Below, in pieces: positions 35,401 through 43,809 of a DNA stretch of 64,000 nucleotides. The notes below the pieces were generated by a model that made no database searches, was not told where the DNA came from, and saw only the letters and a list, made by a program, of their open reading frames with translations. Within the stretch, counting starts at the first letter, position 1. Every line of letters starts with the position of its first letter. Made by a program: the position numbers and the translations under genes. The DNA comes from Plazaster borealis (Eukaryota > Echinodermata > Asteroidea > Forcipulatida > Labidiasteridae), in contig JAJGQC010000311.1 in NCBI GenBank assembly GCA_021014325.1, positions 248,001 to 312,000 on the forward strand. The letters are read 5' to 3'.

Positions 35401-38400
35401 GCTCTCCATTCTCCCAGTTCCACGCACTATCGAGAAACAATTCAATCAGGCCGTTAGTAAATATTGTTTGCATTTATACCACAGATGTCAACAATTTGCA
35501 ATGAACAATTCGCAGCGAAAACAGAGTTGTGATGTCAAATGCTCTTCGTATTCGCAGGAAGTATGAACCAGGCTTTACAAAGCATTCTTCCCTTACACAG
35601 CTAGTGCAGAAATTTGGCACTTACATTGTAAGCAGCTAATGGTAACAGTAAGCGCAGAAATCTGCGATAAACAGAGCCATGACATTGGGCCACGGTTGGA
35701 CCAACATGACAAATTCCACAAACCAGCTAGAAAGGTGAAAAATGGTTGGTACAATGCTAACACTATTTGCCACACACAAAAGTACTTCCAAGGTGAAATT
35801 CCCTTTAAAATTGGTGATAACAGGAGTGTTTCTGTCATACGCCCTCTTTGTCAGCCACGATGATGTGAGGGCTAAAATGCTGGAAGCGGAGTGCAATCGG
35901 AATCCCTTGGTTCTTATCGATAAAGATCTGGTCGTCCAGACGACTTGTGGCTGTAGGAAAAGTAGGAGAAACTACAGTTCAGGCGATTGATCAACATTTA
36001 TGTTAATTCAATTCAATTCAACTACTCATTATTATATCCCAAAAAGGGTAATTCAAATGCTCGCATACAGTAAAAACATTGAAACATTAAAAACGGTTCT
36101 AGGGATATATACAATTACACAGAAACTCACTGAAAAGCGATAAGTATATAAGAAAAGAAAATACCTGGTGACTGGATGATACATATTCCTTGTCCCCCAA
36201 AGTGATATATTATATAACACCCAAGTGGATCCTTGTCATTTGATTGGAAGACTGTAGGTCATGCGGCAATCAAACCATCAAATGGCCTAACCCATATACC
36301 ATGCCTTTTGGTTAGTCACAGTGCATATGTCCCATCCTTGTTGACTATAGACCGTGCAAGTCTCGCGTATTCAAACATTTTGGGACCAATTTGGTCCCAC
36401 GAACGATGCTTTAACGCGTGAAGGAAACAAACTCACGCGCTTTAACGGGTCCCAATGTTTGAATACGCATGAGACTTGCACAGTCTATTGCATGTTAAAA
36501 CACCCCTTACAAATATTCTGCCTTTCGATTGGTATAGAGTGCGTCACATGATATGTCTTATTTTTACTAGAAACCGTGCAAACGCGACATACACGCAGCT
36601 AACAAGGTACTGTACCCGTAACAACCAATATACTATCCCATAGCAACCAATGTTCGATACCCATATCAACAAACGTCTAGGCACAATATATGTTTTAGGT
36701 GTTATAAACCAAATATTGACGGCTTTTCATTGTGCCATTATACACAGCAGTACACAAGGCCCTTGTAGTGGATGCCAGAATACAATTTTGTAGTTTTTCA
36801 TTCTTATAGTTTCATCCTCCAATCAAATTACAAAGATCTACTTGGATTATAAACCAAATAATGAATGTTTTGCTTTTGTACAATGGAGAGAATATTTTCA
36901 TTAGTTGAAAGACGGAATATTTCCAATTCAACTTGACTTCGCTTTTGTTGAACGGAACAAATGAAAATGTTCTCCACCTTGCACTCATAAACATTAAATA
37001 TTCCTTCTCATCATACCAAAAAGGGGCCATACTGTTTTGTCCATCCAGCCTCAGTTTGGTGACATCAATTTAAATGAGAAAAAACAAGATGTCCGAAAAA
37101 AACCAATAAGGCCAACACCCACACAAGAACAGACTGATAATAGAACAAGCTTCTTACAAGCCCGTTGCAATTGCTCCCTCGCTGCTTTCCTAGCCATCGC
37201 GTTGCGTAGAAATCGCCATTCCCGCTCCTGATGTAACGTGCTGTATGGGTCCATCTCTTCAGGCGCCTGTTAGACAAGGAGGTGATCGGATGTTGCTGCG
37301 TAATTATCAAACTCGATTTAAAGGTAGGGTCATAGATTGGTAAATACTCCAAAAATGAATGACCATAAAACTTATTTGGTGAGAAGCACATCAGCTGTTG
37401 ATAGTATAATTTATTTTGAGTAAGGATCTCCTTTGAGGTAATATGGTTTTGATAATATTTCACCCACAAACAATTGAATCTGAGAAACGATTCCTGCATG
37501 AATCGTTTCTCAGATTTTCTGTGGGTTGGTGTCAGTTTGCGAAGGCTGCGGCCAGAGATGCAGTTGGCACCCTGACCTGGGTGAGCCACAACAGTGACAT
37601 CAAAGCTACTCGAACTCACTGGGGTCAGACCTGGGCTGACCTGGGGAAGCTAATTGAACACACCCTATTAATCTTAGCTCTTTGTGAAATTCAGCCCTGG
37701 TTAGAAAGCTAAAGGTTATGGGTTTTACTTCCACCCAAGGTCCGGGGGAAAAACATTGGAGTCTGGTGCTTTACAATTATGCATCACCTAAAATAAAATG
37801 TAATTGAATTGATAATTATTCCCGATGCAATTATCAGAGCTGCCAATATTTGCATCTTGTAATCAGGGAGATTTGTACAACAATCAGGGAGATATTTAGA
37901 ATTGCACTCAACATAACTAGAGACAAAGTTTCAATAATCAGGGAGATTTTCAAATTTGTTCTTTAGAACGTAGAAAGATTGGTGGATTTTCAGGGAACTT
38001 TCTGCATAATCAGGGAGAGTTGACAGCTTCGAGAGTGCTTCGAACATTCCAAATTTGTGTCCAAGAACTTCCCCCACACCCTACTCTTCTTTTTCATTTC
38101 ATTTCATTTCTTCTGGTTATGAAGCCAAGGACTCTCAGACAAGCGAACTTAATCACTGTACCCAAATGGAGAGAAGACAAGGAAGGAAGTTTCAGTTTTA
38201 CATGTGGGAGGAAAACCCCAGAGAAATATTCCAGGAAAAACCCACGCAATCAGGTAGGGACTGAAAACCCAATCCACGTAGTGCCCCCGGCATGTTCGAA
38301 CCGGGGTCCTAGAAGTGGAATGCAAGGAAAGCTACCACTACGCCAACCCGACCACCTTCCCCATCCTGAGCAAATTGCCACCACCTACCCTCATGACAGA

Positions 38401-40310
38401 CTGAGCAAAATACTTGCAGCACTAATTCGTGAACTTGCTAGAGATGTTGAGATCCTTGGTGGTGATATTGACTGCATCCGCCTCCCCGTATGTCTGTGGT
38501 TTGGGAGGAGAATCGGGAAACGAATACAGTTGAATAATAAGAGCGAAACGGCATAAACAGGTCAAAATTACGCACATGAACATAAATGAATGAATGGCTT
38601 TCTTGAGTTCACCATAATTTAGTAATATTTGCATCTCTAAGAAACAGATACAATAAACACAACTTGCGACCCGAGTCACGTGACTCATAGTGGGTATATG
38701 TAAACAAACCAAGCAAGCAACGCACAGTGTGCGTGGAAAAGCATGGCTGCCTCCGAGTGCTTCTGCCTTAGGTGCGGAGGAAGCCATGCTTGACCATGCG
38801 AACTGGGCGTGGCTGCCTGGTTTGTTTACATTGTATACCCACTATGAAACACACGACTCTGGTCGCCGATTGTGTCTTATGGAATGTTCTTTTCTTTAAC
38901 CCTTTTATTAGAGACCATTCGTTTCTGTATAATCATCACAATACGCCAATACATAGCTACTATTGTTGACATTTGTACTTTTTTTCTTCAGTAAAAATGC
39001 CTTTAAAAAACAATATGAAACAGAAAGTCTGGTCTGTTTTTCGAATGTAAACAGTATGTCAACATAGGAAACATTGGACAATGTCAATTCTGGACATGGC
39101 TGTCACCATGACCTCTTTGTGTGAATGGAAGCAGGTCAAATCTTGCGGCCATTTGCAGCCACTATGGGCATTTTGGTACGAGCCGCTTGTGGCCACTATG
39201 GTCTCCAAAGGGTTAAACTAAATTTGTGGACGCTTTTTTCAAAAGTTTTACTTCTTCTCCCATTTTGATTCAGCACGTCGCACTGATGGTCAAAAAGGAC
39301 TAGTGTCTGAATGTGATGAATCTGGAATCCACTCACAATGCTTGGACCTTTGTCGAATATCTTCCTGGACCTCGAGAAATTCTGGGAGTGAAGAAACTGC
39401 GAACCGATTGGACCAGGGTTCTGCGGCCTTTGCTGGAGGAGGCTGCTCGCCGGCGCGGATGGGCACCGGTTTGACTATCTCGTTGGGGATATTCAGCGTG
39501 GTCGGTGTAGGCGAGTCACTGAAAGGAAAGAGAAGTTCTGAGAAGTTCTGTGTCAAATATCTCTGCGGATAAGAGGAATTCTTTACCTGAGATTTAAGGG
39601 CAAGGCGTTGTCGTTTCTCGTTGAAGGACTGTTCGGTGCGGACGTTGATGACCTTCTCGTTGCATCGAGAACGAGCTGGGGCTTGGCCATAACAGTTGCC
39701 TGATAGTAAATAATTACAGAACAAAAGCGACTTTTCACAAAACACATGTAAACAAAAACGAGTGGAATGCTCCAAATTGCACAGTAGGGCTTTGAAAACC
39801 AAGAAAAACACCAAGTAGAAAACATTCTGAAGACCTTGTATCAATTCAGTGTGCTTCGGCCAAACTAAAAATAACTTTGGCCCAGAATGCCCCAGTTTGG
39901 AAAAAACCTGGGGAGAACCCTGATATGTAAATTGGCGACTTTGGCTACGTCTACTATATTTCACTGCATGACAACGTGGCGATACAGCTGTAGCAGTAGC
40001 CATAGCCGCCAATTTGGACACGGCCTTACCTTCAGGTTGATCTGGTTGACAAGTTGCTGGGCGAGTCTCTTGACAAAAGGCATTGGATCAGAAGCCAGAG
40101 TCAGCATTGTCTTCCATATCTGCACGTACACATTGCTGTAGCTGGACTTCAGTAGGTTGCTCTGGCTACTCCCCATGGCCCCGCTGGTGTGCCCTCTAAC
40201 AAACAGCACCGGGCCTTTGCCTGAGAAGGCGTCCCCACTTCCAGATGATGTGAAGCCGTTAGACCCCGAGGAACCGGAGCTGCTGTTGCCGGGTGATCTA
40301 GACACTTGAC
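20271..40310 (-). CDS. RPTOR: RPTOR (raptor, mTORC1 subunit), C-terminal half, eleven exons
   Basis: Raptor is the scaffold of mTOR complex 1 that recruits TOS-motif substrates and docks at lysosomal Rag GTPases. Minus-strand exons in order are 40310-40030, 39699-39587, 39518-39337, 37266-37158, 35950-35841, 35426-35302, 23887-23777, 22697-22591, 22371-22241, 20814-20695 and 20400-20271, all with GT/AG borders. They cover the end of the HEAT region, the low-complexity linker and most of the WD40 propeller, with diagnostic phrases [32 protein letters not shown] and [12 protein letters not shown]. Missing are the N-terminal caspase-like domain and most HEAT repeats, an exon between 39337 and 37266 (codon phases do not join), and the terminal exon after FHPLK. 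The 22241/20695 join is in phase but skips a segment known in other raptors. Phase also fails between 35841 and 35426. Confidence 0.9.
20695..20814 (-). CDS. RPTOR: RPTOR exon (WD40)
   Basis: The 120-bp exon lies between ACCAACAG and GTAGGC. It reads [15 protein letters not shown] and then [14 protein letters not shown]. The last two bases complete a Cys codon in the next exon, giving the expected ACGS sequence. Confidence 0.92.
20815..22240. other. RPTOR intron, with LINE tail
   Basis: No exon was recognised here, although a raptor blade segment with a conserved TYREH-type motif would be expected. A minus-strand CR1/L2-like LINE 3' tail is at about 21475-21640. A C/A-rich tract lies at 21686-21735. 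Confidence 0.5.
21475..21640 (-). mobile_element. CR1/L2-like LINE 3' tail
   Basis: An ATAATAATAATA tract is followed by CAAGTTCTTATATAGCGC and AATGTGCTTCACAT. Read on the minus strand this is the GCGCTATATAAGAAC...TATTAT terminus typical of CR1/L2-group LINE copies. No coding part remains. Confidence 0.5.
22241..22371 (-). CDS. RPTOR: RPTOR exon (WD40)
   Basis: The 131-bp exon lies between AATTTTCAG and GTAAAT. It begins [16 protein letters not shown] and includes [16 protein letters not shown], very close to known raptors. Confidence 0.93.
22591..22697 (-). CDS. RPTOR: RPTOR exon (WD40)
   Basis: The 107-bp exon lies between ATATTTCAG and GTTAGT. It reads [19 protein letters not shown], then [13 protein letters not shown], a clear raptor WD40 blade. 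It ends in phase 0. Confidence 0.92.
22740..23090 (+). repeat. tandem repeat, about 3 copies of a 120-132 bp unit
   Basis: CTCAGTGGCAACCACTGGTG at about 22754 recurs in altered form near 22888 and again near 23008. Each is followed by CATGTKTACAAAGAAA-like and GGTACATGCGCAAA-like phrases. A further fragment (GTACATGCGCAAACACAGTA) is at about 23371. Confidence 0.6.
23276..23350 (+). repeat. homopurine tract
   Basis: About 75 bases are almost entirely G and A (GGGGAAGGGATGGGAATTGG and on). Such tracts can adopt triplex structures; no specific role is evident. Confidence 0.6.
23520..23735 (-). mobile_element. tRNA-derived SINE, family 3
   Basis: On the minus strand it opens GGGGTTGCATGGATGACTAG (A-box-like) and carries GCTGGGTTCGGTTCCC (B box). 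Its body includes GAGGGCTTTTCTGAAGGCCC. The order A box, B box and unrelated body indicates a tRNA-derived SINE. Confidence 0.6.
23777..23887 (-). CDS. RPTOR: RPTOR exon (WD40)
   Basis: The 111-bp exon lies between GTATTTTCAG and GTATGT. It reads [12 protein letters not shown] and [13 protein letters not shown], matching the raptor segment that precedes the VLDWEQ blade. Confidence 0.9.
23959..24136. mobile_element. inverted-repeat element (GGGCCCAATTTCAT family)
   Basis: It begins TGGGCCCATTTTCATAGAGC and ends ATGAAATTGGGCCCA. Both arms carry CTGCTTAAGCA-like segments and the centre a CATGTACAACTTGTGACTGG phrase. The family is present at 42731, 46184 and 56690 and in fragments. Confidence 0.75.
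24538..26137 (-). repeat. 3' LTR of the gypsy element
   Basis: This LTR is 1600 bp and AT-rich. It is nearly identical to 32360-33959: by eye only an A-run length change near 25460 and an A-run/G change near 25700 differ. Confidence 0.95.
26138..26151 (-). other. probable polypurine tract
   Basis: Directly before the 3' LTR on the minus strand is the purine-rich AGCAGAGGAGAGT, in the place expected for the plus-strand primer of reverse transcription. Confidence 0.6.
26608..27060 (-). pseudogene. gypsy pol C-terminal extension, out of frame
   Basis: A 131-codon frame (27003-26608) continues the acidic C-terminal tail of the integrase ORF in a different frame. It contains [16 protein letters not shown], a basic phrase common at the C-terminus of gypsy polyproteins. 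The frame break is near 27055. No envelope-like signal peptide or membrane segment was seen. Confidence 0.6.
26952..29849 (-). CDS. gypsy pol: RT (C-terminal part), RNase H, integrase
   Basis: The 965-codon frame opens within reverse transcriptase. RT palm motif YLDDILVFS is at about residues 37-45, RNase H begins with [16 protein letters not shown] and includes [10 protein letters not shown]. The integrase zinc-binding HHCC region (HNQAGHQGQ...CKKCERC) is followed by the DDE core with [18 protein letters not shown] and [23 protein letters not shown] segment matches the GPY/F module. No chromodomain was seen. The frame is separated from the upstream RT half by an indel in a G run near 29851. 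Confidence 0.95.
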   Translation of the reverse strand: MYEYLRMPFGLSNAPATFQRLMEAIMGDLNYNSILLYLDDILVFSSSFEEHLLRLETVLKRLRHHGLKIKPSKCHLFKEGCNYLGHVVSAQGIATDPQKTEAIGSWKVPQSEKDLRSFLGLAGYYRRFVKNFSQIAALSMPFSLKEGARRVLLGDVPPQTEARVLQPMEPECTQAMEELKARLTSPPILGYPDFTRPFIVETDASFDGLGAVLSQDQEEGRVVLCYASRSLRPPERNMLNYSSMKLELLALKWAVTEKFRDYLLGASLTVYTDNNPLSYLKTAKLGATEMRWASQLAQFDFQIKYRSGRANANADALSRRYDDVLVEETLQDLAQSTSLHEANLKTLRVDVRSLNAIDVPASLDTFPGYSAKEISVLQKKDKVIGRFLEFWSFGEKPLPRNMSHECKEVRTLFRRWNRVIEKDGVLSVKYHDPLEGSFNQLLLPEELRPTLLDALHNQAGHQGQERTLALIRRRCFWPGMATDVEKWCKKCERCTVAKRPIPKVRPTMGTLLAEKPLDILAIDFTILERSTDGRENVLVMTDVFSKMVQAVPCRDQKSTTVAKVLVKEWFTKYGIPRRIHSDQGRNFESQLVRDLCSLYGITKSRTTAYHPQGNGQCERFNRTLHDRLRTLPADKKKRWPDHLQELVFMYNCTPHSSTGLSPFLVFMGQEPTLPIDLVLGLSKDDPQQAAGLEPWVQQHQQKLRDAANTALNRMKEKSDARAKRSDERVNDKGIAIGTRVLLRNHPQGRCKIADYWKPTPYRVMSRPQENVYEVQLADGTGKSRRVTRTELLDTREVVPDILIDGEDEPASDDDPPSLHKTEETVPHSLPELSDHSTTQEFSQSTSDRETGSPRSYPLATDSADVLDDPMDDLNLLIKFDSQHMETPSATAEAVDVQPQSLHKTEETAVSTVPATAALPVVVPSVSITSTLKVFCLLHLPSRYPVTLKRWCLPILTFLILHLTRM
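29816..30529 (-). CDS. gypsy pol: N-terminal half of reverse transcriptase
   Basis: The frame contains [26 protein letters not shown] and [15 protein letters not shown], the first RT motifs including the catalytic Asp of the SSIDL segment. It ends at a frame break just before the [11 protein letters not shown] segment that opens the next frame. Upstream it is separated from protease by another break near 30587. Confidence 0.9.
   Translation of the reverse strand: MWINPKSRIGMVSQAKVLQSEECTILETRDSILVDLGDRREAYTNCTTVEPPEERPLPFDVHLGDSSIDPEQRRQLTALLRKYEDAFCQSEEDLGFTTAVKHRIPTKDDQPICVPHRRVPPHQMTEVKAHLQKLLKQKIIRPSTSPYAAPVVVVMKKDGSIRLCVDYRALNEKTRKDAYPLPRIDEALDSLKGAKYFSSIDLAQGYHQVAIEEEDIPKTAFRAGTGVCTNTCVCHLG
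30451..31275 (-). CDS. gypsy retroviral-type aspartic protease
   Basis: The 274-codon frame carries [13 protein letters not shown] near residue 45, the DTG active site of retropepsins, followed by the flap region and the ILG-like second motif (LLGCN). Its ATG overlaps the gag stop as TAATG. After about residue 228 the frame is no longer family-like because of the break near 30587. Confidence 0.85.
   Translation of the reverse strand: MSQTLEGRAAGSTGWSKDEVFGRAVAKSPEVTIPILGHQVRFILDTGSEVTVLPETIYKELSSGRPALQDVTKWLKVLAANGEELPYAGYTELDLDILGIQLGRVGVLVSKSSGANSAQPTGLLGCNVFRELRAALKETFGRGYLASDPLEEATPWANALLAYEIEERTSTPTGFAKLGGRVPVCVPARSSKVLTCTTRQITRGSTEVLVQAMHATAGNLPRNLAVVDTYSSVQGDLSLQRLSTLVRRTCGSIQRVASGWLAKQRYSSRKSAQS
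31275..32282 (-). CDS. gypsy gag
   Basis: The 335-codon frame has an N-terminal coiled coil ([20 protein letters not shown]), a retrotransposon gag domain in the middle ([20 protein letters not shown] region) and a CCHC zinc knuckle [14 protein letters not shown] near residues 280-293. A Pro/Gln-rich tail follows. The ATG lies about 80 bases inside the 5' LTR border. Confidence 0.9.
   Translation of the reverse strand: MEAVENQLKELTARLKEMEAENEAYKMGQKTSRVVVVPRDRGTKLAGRPSSDKDPEVLEWAEDMRRITKGLSDAEGAQLVLDHLTGAARDEIRLCPPAERASSIRIIERVLKTYTCHETPSTRWEDFYGRRQRGGESIQEFSLQLMRLLRRVEIASPASPLLEEKDAILAEKFASGLADPALRREVRRFLQENPSIEFADLRNKVLSWESPPPPPVAEARAARAKPIEKDAVQTQLDMHTAQLKATHDAIEKLCQQVTLLTQRPAMPQRRTGGPVCYSCGEVGHLARMCRNGPQTGSSGLRQTPHQQDPNWKQAPPSSTPSGVNPKQDPTANPPL
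32360..33959 (-). repeat. 5' LTR of the gypsy element
   Basis: The 1600-bp LTR pairs with 24538-26137. On the minus strand the sequence immediately after it starts AAGCGTCGTAGACAGG rather than the usual TGG of a tRNA primer-binding site. Confidence 0.95.
34092..34462 (+). mobile_element. TTAA-type MITE family 1, full copy
   Basis: It runs from TTAAAGGCATTGTACACG to CGTGTACAGTGCCTTTAA. The inverted ends (AGGCATTGTACACGTTTGGTAATT) sit inside TTAA at both sides, as in piggyBac-type insertions. The interior contains ACTTCTTGCAAGAAGTTTT, a perfect hairpin. Non-coding. Confidence 0.8.
34655..34852 (+). repeat. tandem duplication, about 130-bp unit
   Basis: GGTTCACCACTCATTCTACA...CAGATGTTTACAATTCAGGA...TTTACAGACTC occurs twice, at about 34665-34725 and 34789-34850, with substitutions. 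Confidence 0.65.
35302..35426 (-). CDS. RPTOR: RPTOR exon (WD40)
   Basis: The 125-bp exon lies between TCTCGATAG and GTGAGT. It reads [13 protein letters not shown] and then [18 protein letters not shown], a raptor WD40 blade. It joins the 23887 exon in phase across the intron that holds the gypsy element. Confidence 0.9.
35841..35950 (-). CDS. RPTOR: RPTOR exon (start of WD40 propeller)
   Basis: The 110-bp exon follows a CCTACAG acceptor. It reads [12 protein letters not shown], then [15 protein letters not shown], matching the first WD40 blade. The apparent donor GTATGA leaves phase 0, whereas the next exon needs two carried bases, so one indel or an atypical splice site must exist at this junction. 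Confidence 0.85.
36000..37157. other. RPTOR intron sequence with a small MITE
   Basis: It contains a TTCAATTCAATTCAA microsatellite near 36005-36020, the MITE at 36348-36487 and a short direct echo (AATATACTATCCCATAGCAACCAA). No exon was recognised. Confidence 0.4.
36348..36487. mobile_element. 140-bp MITE with TAGACCGTGCAAG ends
   Basis: TAGACCGTGCAAGTCTCGCG and a following ATTCAAACA segment return inverted as TGTTTGAATACGC and GAGACTTGCACAGTCTA. TA lies at the outer borders, consistent with a mariner-like TA target. Fragments of the same end are near 43470 and 54661. Confidence 0.7.
37158..37266 (-). CDS. RPTOR: RPTOR exon (EREWRFLRN)
   Basis: The 109-bp exon lies between TGTCTAACAG and GTAAGA. 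It contains [16 protein letters not shown], the charged helix preceding the WD40 propeller in raptor. It ends with one base that completes a codon with the first two of the next exon. Confidence 0.9.
37500..37700. mobile_element. repeat fragments between RPTOR exons
   Basis: A half copy of the GGGCTCGATTTCACAAAG family is recognisable inverted (ATTAATCTTAGCTCTTTGTG, about 37660-37697). Upstream, AGAAACGATTC / GAATCGTTTCT forms an inverted pair around 37480-37510. Confidence 0.45.
38190..38370 (-). mobile_element. tRNA-derived SINE, family 2
   Basis: On the minus strand it opens GGTTGGCGTAGTGGTAGC (A box), followed by ACCCCGGTTCGAAC (B box). The body ends GGTTTTCAGTCCCTACCTG and TGCGTGGGTTTTTCC. 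A sister copy is at 53180-53350. The minus-strand tRNA-like head is not a functional tRNA gene. Confidence 0.7.
39337..39518 (-). CDS. RPTOR: RPTOR exon (low-complexity linker)
   Basis: The 182-bp exon lies between CCTTTCAG and GTGAGT. It reads [14 protein letters not shown] and later [15 protein letters not shown]. Sequence here is poorly conserved among raptors, so the assignment rests on position, splice sites and phase with the upstream exon. It leaves one base, which does not fit the next identified exon, so one exon is missing. Confidence 0.7.
39587..39699 (-). CDS. RPTOR: RPTOR exon (linker)
   Basis: The 113-bp exon lies between CTATCAG and GTAAAG. It starts [12 protein letters not shown] and contains [10 protein letters not shown], the conserved Ser/Pro stretch at the start of the raptor linker before the WD40 domain. 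It leaves two bases that complete a serine codon in the next exon. Confidence 0.8.
40030..40310 (-). CDS. RPTOR: RPTOR exon (end of HEAT region)
   Basis: The 281-bp exon lies between an AACTTCAG acceptor and a GTAAGG donor. A Ser/Gly-rich start is followed by [20 protein letters not shown] and a [10 protein letters not shown] end, matching the last raptor HEAT helix pair. It ends in phase 0 and joins the next exon cleanly. Confidence 0.85.
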
Positions 40311-40871
40311 CTGAAGTTTTGAGAACCATTTCAAAATATGTTTTTTGTTCGTTTTAAAAATATATTTAAGTTCATGTGCTCAGCAATCTCACTTCATTTC
40401 ATGTTTCTTTGAAAAGAACAATACATGTGCCAGGAAATGGTAAAATTTTTACCCGTTTGATTTGCTATTGATTTTCTTGATTAAACACACTTTGTGAGTA
40501 TAATGCCATCTTTTTAGGCTTTCATGGTAAAAAAATAAAACACTTCTAAAAAAAACTGGTGCTGTACTTATCTTAATGGCTTTGTTTATTTTTTGTTTTA
40601 AAAAATACTAAGTCCTAACAATGGGGGAACAAAGAAAAGTCCTTGATTTACGGGATTCACAAAAATGTGTGTGTGAGCGTGTCTATCCATTCAAACCGAG
40701 GACTTTAACAAAAGGGATCCGGGTGTTTGACAGAGCGAGGACGTCCTCGCTGCGTTTTCGTGTACAAACCCAATGGGGAAGTCGCTAAAAAAAACTATGT
40801 CCAAACAAAGAGAAGTCCTCGGGGTTTACAAACATGTGTGTGTAAGCCAGTGTTTCCAAGGAAGAAAGCAA

Positions 40872-41030
40872 GGGCTCGATTCCACAATGCACTAAGATTC
40901 ATCTTAAAATGAGTTGCCAATGTTACCATAGTGATTTGTATTAAAACATCACACTTTGCTTAGCAGTTAAGAATAAGACACCCCCCCCCATCTCAAGAAC
41001 GATCTAATAGCTCTTTGTGAAATCAACTCC
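40872..41030. mobile_element. inverted-repeat element (GGGCTCGATTTCACAAAG family)
   Basis: It begins GGGCTCGATTCCACAATG and ends CTCTTTGTGAAATCAAC. The internal CATAGTGATTTGTATT phrase is shared with the copy at 14088. A C run lies at 40981-40989. Confidence 0.6.
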
Positions 41031-41654
41031 ATGTTCTATTTCCGTATCAAAATCCGTTTATGCTGCTCGCCTCTTTGCAACTGTTCATAGAAGTCAATTG
41101 TTAGTTTGTGTTAGTATGAGATTAAACATTAGAGAAAGACTACCACAGAAGGCAAAGAACTACAAGAAAGAAGTTAGCTACATGTTAGTGGCAGAGTTTT
41201 AAAAGGCAGACTTTCAATTTCGTAAAACATATCACTCATTTAAACCTGAAGATGGCCATCTTGACCGACTATTTTAGGCATAGTATATCTTTTGTCTGAG
41301 AGCCTTTTTCTAGGAGACAGTTGTGGCAATAATTAATCAGAATAAGAAGGTGTCAGTCTCAGTGTTAACCCTCCTACTCTAAGTACCATTTTCCAGCGAG
41401 TTGACCAACCACTTGAAACCATAAAACTGCACAGGGTGGTGGCACAAGTGTGCACAAAGCTAACTGTGTGATGTATGTACTGTTGGGAGATTTTGGGAGA
41501 AACAAATACTGAATACTATTTTAACCCCAGCGCCCAAAACAAAAATTCAATATCACAACTTTGACCTCCAATATGACACAGTAGTAAGTGATATTTTCAA
41601 CTGCATGAGGTCTATAGTGTTTAATGTACCTCCCTATCTAATAGAGTAAAGAAC

Positions 41655-41800
41655 CAGCAGGGCTTGAATTTTACAATGGACCGCAAGCCCGAGGCCAGTG
41701 ATTTTAGCATCGGGCTAGTAAATTCATAACACACAAGTCCGGCGATCTTGTGTTTTTTTCAATTCAAAAACAATATCTCACAGTGTAATATCTTGAACTT
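41655..41800 (+). repeat. dispersed repeat, copy 1 of 2
   Basis: CAGGGCTTGAATTTTACA...CAGTGATTTTAGCATCGGGC...CTTGTGTTTTTTTCAATT matches 42177-42325 with many substitutions. Non-coding, unclassified. Confidence 0.6.
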
Positions 41801-42176
41801 AAATAAATTATGTTCAAATGTTGACTTTTAAGACTAATGAGATCAATCTTCTCATACATGTCATCCAGCGTGTTCAAATAAATACAGTCAAATGCATGTT
41901 AAACTGGGGTAGGAAGTTTTTTTCTCATTTTGATTCTGGTCTAGTACTGTGGTCTTGTGGATTTTCCCCCCCAAATTTGAGCCCTGGACCAGAAGTGTGT
42001 TAATAGGATAACGATAATGGGTTTTTTACAGAACAATAGAGAATGTAAGTCTTTTTGACAAAGTCAAAGCCAAATGTTCTACCCAGAGGGGTCTGAGTAT
42101 GCATCCTGCCGCAAGTCAGATTGTCCACTGCAATGTAACCTTCAATGTTGCAAAGCCAAGTATATGCAAAACAGAA

Positions 42177-42325
42177 TCAGGGCCTGAAATTAACACTGGA
42201 CAGCGGGCCCGAGACCAGTGATTTTTAGCGTCGGGCCAGTAAACTCACAACCGGACCAGCCCGGTGGTCTTGTGTTTTTTTCAATTAAATAATAAAAGGC
42301 AACCTCATTGTGTAATATCTTTGTC
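42177..42325 (+). repeat. dispersed repeat, copy 2 of 2
   Basis: CAGGGCCTGAAATTAACA...CAGTGATTTTTAGCGTCGGG...CTTGTGTTTTTTTCAATT pairs with 41655-41800, about 520 bp away in the same orientation. Confidence 0.6.
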
Positions 42326-42730
42326 CCAACAAAATGTTGACTATGAGTATGATAAATATCTTTCAATTCTGTTGAGTATCGATGTACACAGTTTACCCAT
42401 AACACAATCGAGATAGATCTTCTCTTTACAGAAGGGATAATAAATAGGTCCACGGTTGCTATCACAAAGAGTTGAACAAAGGAGGGTCCACGATTGCCAG
42501 TGTTTACACAAGTGTGTGTGTGGGTAGGTATGTACGCATTCAATCTAGGGACCTATGAGAAAAGAGGACAATAGGGTCGGTCCCCGGATGAGAAAGGTCC
42601 CCAGTTGGAGAACGAGTACAAAACCAATGGGAGCTGTTGCCAAAAAAGTTTAAAGTACAAACAAAAGTGGGACAATAGGAGGTCCCCGATTGTGTGGATC
42701 TAAAGGGTGTAAACACTCACCTCCATTCTC

Positions 42731-42885
42731 CAGGGCCCAATTTCATTAAAGCTGTTAAGCGTAGAAAAGTTTGACCTAACAGGAATGAGTTACCAGCCAA
42801 AATATCATGTAAATGTACATTGCTTGTGACTGGTTGCTTAATAGCCAATAAATCTGTTAAGCACTTTATGAAATGGTGCCCCAGT
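42731..42885. mobile_element. inverted-repeat element (GGGCCCAATTTCAT family)
   Basis: It begins CAGGGCCCAATTTCATTAAAG and ends TTTATGAAATGGTGCCCC. It lies just 36 bp from the XPO6 exon border. Confidence 0.65.
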
Positions 42886-42920
42886 TCCGGTTGATGGAAT
42901 TGTGTGGTGGTCAGATTTAC

Positions 42921-43067
42921 CTCTTCCTGTAGTCCTGATAGAGATCCACCGCTGACGTCTTTGAATAAGCTCTGTATTGACGACAGCTCGATAAGAAACA
43001 TCGGTCTGACCGTTGTAGCCATGGATAAGAATAAATGGGTGGCAGATATGAGCACTTTTTCTGGAAC
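42921..43067 (-). CDS. XPO6: XPO6-like exon e
   Basis: The 147-bp exon (49 codons, phase 0 at both ends) lies between TTCTTCAG and GTAAAT. It encodes VPEKVLISATHLFLSMATTV, then FLIELSSIQSLFKDVSGGSL. Confidence 0.85.
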
Positions 43068-43642
43068 CTGAAGAAAAAAAAAGAAAAAAAATAGAGAAGC
43101 TTTGATAAAAATGTATTGACTGGACAGTACTTGGATAATTATAACAATAATTTGGGAGGCTAATCATCCTTACTTGCAGCTGAGAAGCTGAACTGTGAAG
43201 GACACGGCTACAACACGTTTGAGCTGCTGGCATGCAAGGGTGCCTCGCGGCAGCCAGCCACATCAATCCATATATGAAAATGGAGCACAGCCAGAGATTG
43301 AAAGTGGTTGAACGAATTGTCTATATTATATAAAAATTGAAATTGTGTTGATTACAACTTCTTCCTTTTTTCAAGAATTTTGCATAAACAGAATTTAAAA
43401 GGATTTTGTTTCATAAACAAATATAGTCTTTGATGGAGTAGAATTTTTGCTTTTGATTTGTGCAAGACTTGCACAGTCTGTTAAGCACCCAAGATCTCAA
43501 AATCACAGATATAAAGTTTTATCTTTCAAATTAATTCAATGAATACTGGAATGGAGATATTCAGTAATTAATCACAGATTACATATATATATTTAAGAAA
43601 ACTACAACATAACCTTCGACCCCAGTGAGGTCAAGACCTCAC

Positions 43643-43801
43643 CTGTTTAGCCAGTAACGGCGTAACAGCGTAACAGCATCCACTATACTGGTGATGAGCG
43701 GTACAAACTTGTCCTGGTGTCTCCCGTTACGTTGGACCTCGCTGTAGAATTGTGACACCCAGTGCGTAAAAGCCTGCAACGGGGCCAATGACTGCGCATG
43801 G
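43643..43801 (-). CDS. XPO6: XPO6-like exon d (8-bp duplication)
   Basis: The 159-bp exon lies between TATCCGCAG and GTGAGG. It encodes HAQSLAPLQAFTHWVSQFYS and KFVPLITSIVDAV. Then two tandem copies of GTAACAGC (plus strand, 43662-43677) shift the frame. Without one copy the exon would end in phase 0, matching the next exon. Confidence 0.85.
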
Positions 43802-43809
43802 CTGCGGAT

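Larger units (their letters stand above)
40311..42920. other. intervening non-coding DNA between RPTOR and XPO6 exons
   Basis: The upstream RPTOR exons and the downstream XPO6 exons should both lie here if the locus were whole, but none was recognised. The stretch holds a MITE (40872-41030), a pair of diverged 145-bp repeats (41655 and 42177) and GTGTGTGTG-containing low-complexity DNA around 40660-40850 and 42440-42710. Confidence 0.5.

Noticed and set aside
37065..37619. 184-codon minus-strand frame around the RPTOR exon
   Set aside because: Only the 109-bp part with EREWRFLRN is raptor-like, partly in another frame; the rest is intron and repeat.
39290..40021. 243-codon minus-strand frame spanning two RPTOR exons
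   Set aside because: It reads through an intron; the exons use a different frame at 39587-39699, supported by splice sites and phase.
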